From NCBI GenBank assembly GCA_007026445.1, contig VDMD01000214.1, positions 1 through 32,824 on the forward strand: a stretch of DNA of 32,824 nt. The letters are read 5' to 3'. Below the pieces are notes generated by a model. The model did no database searches, was not told the origin of the DNA, and saw only the letters and a list, made by a program, of their open reading frames with translations. This stretch comes from Schizophyllum amplum (Eukaryota; Basidiomycota; Agaricomycetes; Agaricales; Schizophyllaceae). Position 1 is the stretch's first letter; every line of letters starts with the position of its first letter. Both the position numbers and the translations under genes were made by a program. Positions 30,801-32,824 of the stretch are shown piece after piece.

Positions 30801-32319
30801 GAGGACCTGTCCGACTACGAAGAAGAGACCGCCAGCGGGCAGAAGCGCAAGCGTGCTGTCAAGCCAGAGCCGTCGAACCTTTCTCGCAGCATGCGCTCCA
30901 TCCGCACGCGTACTGCCTCCATGACTCCTGGGCCTGGTCGCCGCGGGATCTCTGCGACACCGTCTTCCAGCACGTTGCAGGCGACCCGAGTCTTTGCGAA
31001 GTGGAAGCCGGATGGCAACTACTACGCAGGCGTAGTCCAATGCCTCGTGCGCCCCGGCACATACTCAATTTCCTACGACGACGGCTCTCGCGCGGACGTC
31101 GCGCTCAAGGACTTGCGTCTTTTCATCCTGTCTGCCGGAGAGGAGGTCATCGTCCGCCACCAGCGCAGCATTGTTGTCGACGCTTCACAGTTGTTTACTG
31201 GCCATGTCCGCGTGAAGAGCCCTGATGACGAGACTGAGGATGGCGAGGCGAGATCCTCAACTTGGCCGACTTCTGCATCGCGTCCAAGGTCGTCGCTACC
31301 TCCTGGGCGGAGCGTCGAGTTCTGGCGGAGCACATCCGAGCGGAGGCAGACCTGTCGAGCGGCGCACTTACGGCGTCGCCGTCGCGCGGGTCGTTACGCA
31401 GCGTGCAGGAGCCGCCGCGCGGGGTGTTTGACCGCATCGCGTTCGTGCTGACGCACAGCAGCGACCCAGGTGCGAAGGACAGCTTCGAGAAGCTCATCAC
31501 GCACAATGGCGGCACCGTGCTGCCGTGTTGGGACGACGTCTTGGAGATACAGGGGCCGACGTCGGGCAGTGGTGTGCACGCTCGCTGGGTCCTTGAGCGA
31601 CACGCGTGCGGCGTGCGGCATCGCTCTAATTACGACAAGCTGTTCTTGCTGTCCGCGAGCGACACACGGACGACCAAGTTCTTGACGGCACTCGCGTGCG
31701 GGGTGCCGTGTGTCAAGCAAGAGTGGGTGACAGAATCACTGGTGCGGAATGTGAGTACACTGTCTCTCTGTGCGAGGAGATGCAAGATTTTGACTGAGCG
31801 TTCCAGCGGCTACAAGACTGGCGCCAGTACCTGCTGCCGCAGGGTCTCTCGGTGACGTACAACATGAGCGTGACGCAGATGGTGGACGCGCGATGGGGCG
31901 AGGACCGTGCGCATCTGTTGGATTGCTGCGTGATCGGGCGGCAAGCTTCGCTTGCTGGAGGACATGTCCGTTGCGCTCGTCGGTCGCGACCTCATGCCTC
32001 GCGCAGGGGCCCCCGCCAGTATCAAGGTCAGTCTAGCAGGTCATCTTGATTTCTTATGCTCACGCTCTTTCAGTCTGAACCAGGCATCGCGAAGGTGCTC
32101 GTCTGCATGGGCGCCCAGCGGGTCGAGGTCGTTCCGCGGGAGCAAGCAATTGTCAACCGGCTGGATCAATTCGACCTCATCATCTTGCGTCTGGGCGAAA
32201 ACGCCACGGTCACTCGTCCGGCGTCCTTGCGGACGGCGAACGTGTGCACCTGGGACTGGGCCAAGGACTGTCTCTCGCTGAGCCGACTGCTGCCTTATAC
32301 TTGGCCAGCCGAAGAGTAG
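27818..32319 (+). CDS. 53BP1/Crb2/Rad9-type DNA-damage checkpoint mediator, frame-interrupted
   Basis: These mediators bind modified nucleosomes at DNA breaks through Tudor and BRCT domains and relay ATM/ATR signals to Chk1/Rad53-type kinases. A plausible start is ATG 27818, with exon 27818-27834 and an intron 27835-27885 that has a CTAAC branch point; the following frame is uncertain. The main exon (28325-30130) is Ser/Thr-rich with many SQ/TQ sites, including three tandem ATQLEE units near 29749-29800. A Tudor-like domain follows (FAKWKPDGNYYAGVVQC, YSISYDDGSRADVALKDLRL, about 30990-31200). The BRCT region has RIAFVLTHSSDPGAKDSFEK, EWVTESLVRN and VCTWDWAKDCLSLSRLLPYT, and the stop is at 32317-32319. 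Introns: 28270-28324, 30424-30471, 31752-31806 (approximate) and one near 32027-32074. Frame changes of one base are needed near 30131-30140, 30620-30640, 31241-31256 and 31931-31945, and one or two before 28080. Domain identity is strong; integrity is not. Confidence 0.82.
29749..29803 (+). repeat. Tandem 18 bp coding repeat (ATQLEE x3)
   Basis: Three consecutive six-codon units encode ATQLEE in the checkpoint protein. Codons differ between copies (ACA/ACC for Thr, GAA/GAG for Glu), so the repeat is maintained at protein level or is old. Confidence 0.75.
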
Positions 32320-32637
32320 GCAGGATTGGCGGTTTCGGAAGATGACGGGCCCTTGGACCGATGCTGACTGCATCTCTTGATGGACCTCACGATCTACTCT
32401 CACTTATGTTTCACTGATCTACTCTATCTACGCGTTTTCTTGGTATACTTGTGTAAGATACGACCATAATCCCACCTACGTACTTATGTCGATCTCGGTA
32501 CTTAGGCTCATCACTCTGCTAAAGTGAACTCGGTGGGCCTGCGCGCAGACCGAGTACGAGCTTCGTAAAATGGTATCATCTGAGTTACACGACGTCGGAA
32601 AGTGCGATCTGTGGCTACATTTAGGCTACTTTGCAAT
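32320..32637. other. Convergent 3' intergenic region
   Basis: 318 bp between the stops of the checkpoint gene and the NECAP-type gene. It is AT-richer than its surroundings in the first half, as expected for 3' UTRs; nothing else was seen. Confidence 0.5.
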
Positions 32638-32824
32638 TTACCGCTTGCGCACACCGCCGCCGGGAGGTGGTGGTAGCAGGGGGAATCCTCCGCCCCCTCC
32701 GCCACTACCCGAGCTCGTGCCTCCACCCCCAAGCAAATCGGCACCGCTGCCCGTCTTCGTACTGGTGGTCTTACTACGTCCTGGGATAGAGATGGAGAAT
32801 GTTTGACCTTCCTTGAGGCTGTAA
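32638..32824 (-). CDS. C-terminus of a NECAP-type endocytic adaptor-binding protein (5' end outside window)
   Basis: The minus-strand frame ending at TAA 32638-32640 reads LKEGQTFSISIPGRSK, a Gly/Ser-rich linker and GGFPLLPPPPGGGVRKR. Animal and fungal NECAP (DUF1681) proteins end in the same way: a KEGQT motif after the PH-like domain, then a Gly-rich segment and LLPPPPGG. NECAPs bind AP-2 and regulate clathrin-coat assembly. The TTACAG at 32819-32824 on the minus strand looks like an intron acceptor, so the last exon is probably 32638-32818. Only about 60 residues are visible and the main domain lies outside the window. Confidence 0.72.
   Translation of the reverse strand, partial: YSLKEGQTFSISIPGRSKTTSTKTGSGADLLGGGGTSSGSGGGGGGFPLLPPPPGGGVRKR

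Noticed and set aside
1..32824. Secondary-metabolite or other functional gene cluster
   Set aside because: Genes are unrelated conserved housekeeping functions without backbone enzymes, shared regulators or transporters that would define a cluster.

Overview
This is a nuclear segment from a filamentous fungus, most likely an Agaricomycete (Basidiomycota). The evidence is compact gene packing on both strands, many 45-70 nt GT-AG introns, moderately high GC in coding DNA and the kind of proteins encoded. Coordinates below come from exons joined by hand from splice signals and homology. Genes called with confidence keep reading frame over all exons.

Layout: (1) 1-2021, minus: 3'-truncated secreted GH1 beta-glucosidase. 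(2) 3570-5503, plus: HPC2/ubinuclein subunit of the HIR histone chaperone. (3) 6276-8257, minus: peptidase C78 protein of the ZUFSP/Mug105 deubiquitinase type, divergent from (4) 8415-9280, plus: an unrecognised 236-residue helical protein; a possible tiny spliced ORF follows (9352-9598). (5) 9614-12867, minus: splicing factor SYF1, sharing a 134 bp bidirectional promoter with (6) 13002-14390, plus: Rab geranylgeranyltransferase alpha subunit BET4. (7) 14626-14849, minus: a 35-residue, seven-cysteine metallothionein in three exons. (8) 16126-22746, plus: the autophagy lipid-transfer protein ATG2 in 15 exons. (9) 23029-23219: a 191 bp foldback MITE-like element. (10) 23664-25144, minus: a nucleotide-sugar transporter. 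(11) about 25485-27344, minus: a single-pass membrane protein with frame problems. (12) about 27818-32319, plus: a 53BP1/Crb2-type DNA-damage checkpoint mediator with TQ cluster, Tudor and BRCT regions, also with frame problems. (13) 32638-32824, minus: the C-terminus of a NECAP-type endocytic adaptor.

Most genes are conserved eukaryotic housekeeping genes (chromatin, splicing, Rab prenylation, autophagy, Golgi transport, checkpoint, endocytosis) and do not form a pathway cluster. No RNA gene, CRISPR array or dedicated new system was found. The most notable items are the metallothionein with its promoter palindrome, the MITE-like element, a triple CACGTG array between genes 11 and 12, a duplicated MTADQV motif and TQ cluster in the checkpoint protein, a large insertion inside the C78 peptidase domain, and frame interruptions concentrated near the two ends of the window but absent from about 24 kb in the middle.
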